A DNA stretch of 15,596 nucleotides from JAMCRM01 sp041685075 (GTDB taxonomy: Bacteria > Acidobacteriota > Terriglobia > Bryobacterales > Bryobacteraceae), in assembly GCA_041685075.1 (NCBI GenBank), contig JAWLGN010000123.1, positions 1 through 15,596 on the forward strand. The letters are read 5' to 3'. The position numbers and the translations under genes are program-made. Under the pieces are notes generated by a model. That model made no database searches, had not been told where the DNA came from, and saw only the letters and a program-made list of their open reading frames with translations. Below are positions 14,088 through 15,596 of this stretch, piece after piece (position 1 is the stretch's first letter; each line of letters opens with the position of its first letter).

Positions 14088-15394
14088 CGCGCACCTCCCG
14101 TGGCCGCGCGGCGCCCTTCCGGCGGAGCCTCGCGCGGCGGCTCGAATTTCACACCATCGATGAACACGTACCGGATGCCGGTTTTCTCCGCGAACAGCGG
14201 CCCATCGGTCACCACCAGGTTGGCGATCTTGCCCTTCGCGATGCTGCCCATGCGCCGCTCCAGGCCGTAGATCTCGGCCGGCGCCAGCGTGAGAGCGCGC
14301 ACCGCCGCCTCTTCCGGAAGTCCGGCGTCGATGGCCCGCTTCACCGCCTTGCGGACCTCGCGCGGCGGGATGCCGCCGGAGTAGAAGGCAAAACGCACCC
14401 CGGCCTTGGCCAGCGCCGCGGGAGTGGAGGAGGCCCGCTCGCGGGCTTCGAGCACCCGCAGGCTCTCCCGCTCCTCCGGGTCCTGGTCGCGCGCCCGCTC
14501 CGGCCATTTCAAACTCACCAGCACCGGAACCCCGGCTTCGGCCAGCCGCGGGGCCGCGGCGTAGGCGCCCTCGGCGCCGTAGAGCACCGCGGCCACCCCC
14601 AGTTCTTTGGCGAAAGCGGCCATGCGCTCCACCTCCACGCGGCTGCGCGCGGGCAGCAGCACGCGCGGAGATTCCAGCAGGCCCTCGAGGGCGCGGTCGT
14701 AGTCCGGGCGCGCCACTCCCGCCACGCCCTGCTCCCATGCCGCCCGGCGCTCGCGGTAGTGCGCCGCGTCCAGGTAGATCTGCCGGATGTAGGCCATCAC
14801 CCCCAGCAGCGAAGCCGGAAAACCCGGGGTGCTGCCCGGCCCACGAAAGGCCCGCGTGACATACTGCCCTGCGGGCGATTGCACCACCATGCGCCGCTTG
14901 TCGCCCGCCAGGTTCACTACCGCGCCCTGCCCGGCGAAGATCCCGCTTCCCGGGTAGAGCACCGCGCTGGTGAAGCCGGCATTGCGGGCCTCCTCGATGC
15001 GCCGGTCCTCGGGCGCCAGCATATCGGCCGCGCGCCGCCAGCTATGGGTGGACGGCCGGTCCTCCGGCCCGCGCGATACCGCCTGCCGGCCCGCCGGCGC
15101 GGGCGCCGCGCGCGCTCCTCCCCCGCCCGGCGCAGCGGGCGCGTCCATCACCACCAATCCATCGGTCAGTCCCGGGTAGACCGTCAGGCCCTGCCCTTCG
15201 ATCACCCAGGCATCGGCCGGCAGCTCGAGTTCCTGCCCCACGGCTTCAATCGTCCCGTCGCGCAGCAGCACCGTGCCGCGTTCCAACACCGGCCCTTCGC
15301 CCGTCACCACGCGCGCGTGGCGCAGTGCGATGGCCGTGGGGGTCTCCGCCGCCAGTGCGCCGCACAGCGCCAGCACTCCGATCAGGTAACGCAT
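14084..15394 (-). CDS. Exported amidohydrolase-family protein lacking the HxH motif, with Pro/Ala/Gly-rich insert
   Basis: A 436-aa protein, first gene of the amidohydrolase operon. The signal peptide is MRYLIGVLALCGALAAE. The sandwich strands (AIALRHARVVTGEGPVLERGTVLLRDGTIEAVG) and C-terminal MGSIAKGKIANLVVTDGPLF place it in the amidohydrolase superfamily. After YPGLTD (73-78) the expected HxH is replaced by Gly-Leu-Val-Val, followed by a low-complexity Pro/Ala/Gly stretch (about 85-102), so the usual metal site is lost. ATG 15394-15392 is preferred over an in-frame upstream start at 15463 because it gives a proper signal peptide and has GGAG 8 nt upstream. Its stop overlaps the next ATG (14084-14087). 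Probably a partner of the middle paralogue; catalytic role unknown. Confidence 0.85.
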   Translation of the reverse strand: MRYLIGVLALCGALAAETPTAIALRHARVVTGEGPVLERGTVLLRDGTIEAVGQELELPADAWVIEGQGLTVYPGLTDGLVVMDAPAAPGGGGARAAPAPAGRQAVSRGPEDRPSTHSWRRAADMLAPEDRRIEEARNAGFTSAVLYPGSGIFAGQGAVVNLAGDKRRMVVQSPAGQYVTRAFRGPGSTPGFPASLLGVMAYIRQIYLDAAHYRERRAAWEQGVAGVARPDYDRALEGLLESPRVLLPARSRVEVERMAAFAKELGVAAVLYGAEGAYAAAPRLAEAGVPVLVSLKWPERARDQDPEERESLRVLEARERASSTPAALAKAGVRFAFYSGGIPPREVRKAVKRAIDAGLPEEAAVRALTLAPAEIYGLERRMGSIAKGKIANLVVTDGPLFAEKTGIRYVFIDGVKFEPPREAPPEGRRAATGGAR

Positions 15395-15446
15395 CAGTCT
15401 GTCTCCAGAAGGCGCCGCTCGAACCAGCCGCCCGCGGCGCACGTTC

Positions 15447-15462
15447 GCATCCAATGTTACCA
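15447..15462 (-). promoter_or_regulatory. Predicted promoter of the amidohydrolase operon
   Basis: On the minus strand TTGGTAACAT carries an extended -10 (TG, one base, then TAACAT at 15459-15454, 4 of 6 consensus). No convincing -35 is seen. Transcription would begin near 15447, giving a leader of about 50 nt with a GGAG ribosome binding site before the ATG at 15394. This contrasts with the apparently leaderless genes elsewhere in the window. Confidence 0.35.
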
Positions 15463-15491
15463 ACGTGGCGGCGGATCGGCGGATGCCGCGC

Positions 15492-15507
15492 TATAGTAAT
15501 ACTTCCC
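15492..15507 (+). promoter_or_regulatory. Predicted purM promoter (near-leaderless)
   Basis: TATAGT at 15492-15497 is a strong -10 match ending 10 nt before the ATG at 15508. A start of transcription 6-8 nt downstream would leave only 3-5 untranslated bases. The bases before the ATG (ACTTCCC) contain no Shine-Dalgarno. No good -35 was found 16-18 bp upstream. Confidence 0.5.
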
Positions 15508-15596
15508 ATGCCCGTTCGAAAACCGATCCGCTACCAGGATGCCGGAGTGAGCATCGATGAAGCCGACCGCTCCGTCTCCTCCATCAAGAAACTCGC
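15508..15596 (+). CDS. purM: PurM, phosphoribosylformylglycinamidine cyclo-ligase (3'-truncated by window edge)
   Basis: Only the first 29 codons are in the window. The peptide includes RYQDAGVSIDEADRSVSSIKKL, which matches the conserved PurM (AIR synthetase) N-terminus Y-x-DAGVDI, then a helix ending in IK. PurM closes the imidazole ring in purine synthesis, using ATP to convert FGAM to AIR. It is divergent from the amidohydrolase operon, with 113 bp between the start codons. The call rests on a short but characteristic motif. Confidence 0.85.
   Translation, partial: MPVRKPIRYQDAGVSIDEADRSVSSIKKL

Noticed and set aside
12747..14270. 507-codon plus-strand open frame opposite the amidohydrolase genes
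   Set aside because: Composition (His/Val/Arg/Gly-rich) is typical of an antisense shadow, and the opposite strand holds well-supported proteins with signal peptides and ribosome binding sites.

Overview
The window is GC-rich and densely coding, with short gaps and many 4-nt ATGA/GTGA overlaps. Gene content (adjacent uvrA and uvrB, an ECF nickel uptake operon with NikR, a Tat-type aldo/keto reductase, tandem secreted amidohydrolases, a plant-type glucuronokinase homologue and a small Ala/Lys/Arg-rich protein ending in an SPAARKRIADAQKRRW-type motif) resembles an environmental high-GC bacterium. Acidobacteriota of the Solibacter/Bryobacter type is my best guess. That is inferred from remembered gene content and not proven. 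No rRNA, tRNA, CRISPR array, insertion sequence or phage gene was seen.

Layout. (1) 1-5120, plus strand: the 3' three quarters of uvrA, then uvrB, then a Rossmann/DUF2520 oxidoreductase-like gene that starts on uvrB's stop codon. UvrA and UvrB are the damage-recognition pair of nucleotide excision repair. (2) 5104-5897, minus strand: nikR followed by acpS with a 4-nt overlap; acpS overlaps the end of the DUF2520 gene convergently. (3) 5961-9447, plus strand: a Tat-signal aldo/keto reductase divergent from nikR, then a three-gene ECF importer (NikMN fusion, NikQ, NikO). The metal ligands in NikM and the neighbouring nikR favour nickel over cobalt. (4) 9451-9777, minus strand: a small coiled-coil/basic protein under a promoter containing an inverted repeat. 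(5) 9954-11431, plus strand: dtd (D-aminoacyl-tRNA deacylase) overlapping a GHMP kinase that closely resembles plant glucuronokinase. (6) 11411-11482: a short degenerate tandem repeat. (7) 11503-15394, minus strand: three overlapping genes for exported amidohydrolase-family proteins, only the middle one with the HxH metal motif. (8) 15508 to the end: the first codons of purM, divergent from the amidohydrolases.

Two modes of translation start appear. Several first genes (uvrB, nikR, the aldo/keto reductase, purM) have a -10-like hexamer ending only about 6-10 nt before the start codon and no Shine-Dalgarno sequence, which predicts leaderless mRNAs. Internal operon genes such as the amidohydrolases, NikQ and NikO have clear GGAG/AGGAGG sites.

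The most unusual items are the amidohydrolase trio with two members lacking the metal-binding motif, the Dtd with Pro in place of the catalytic-pocket Ser77, the bacterial glucuronokinase homologue coupled to dtd, and the small basic protein with its putative operator. I did not find a clear new multi-gene defence or mobile system.
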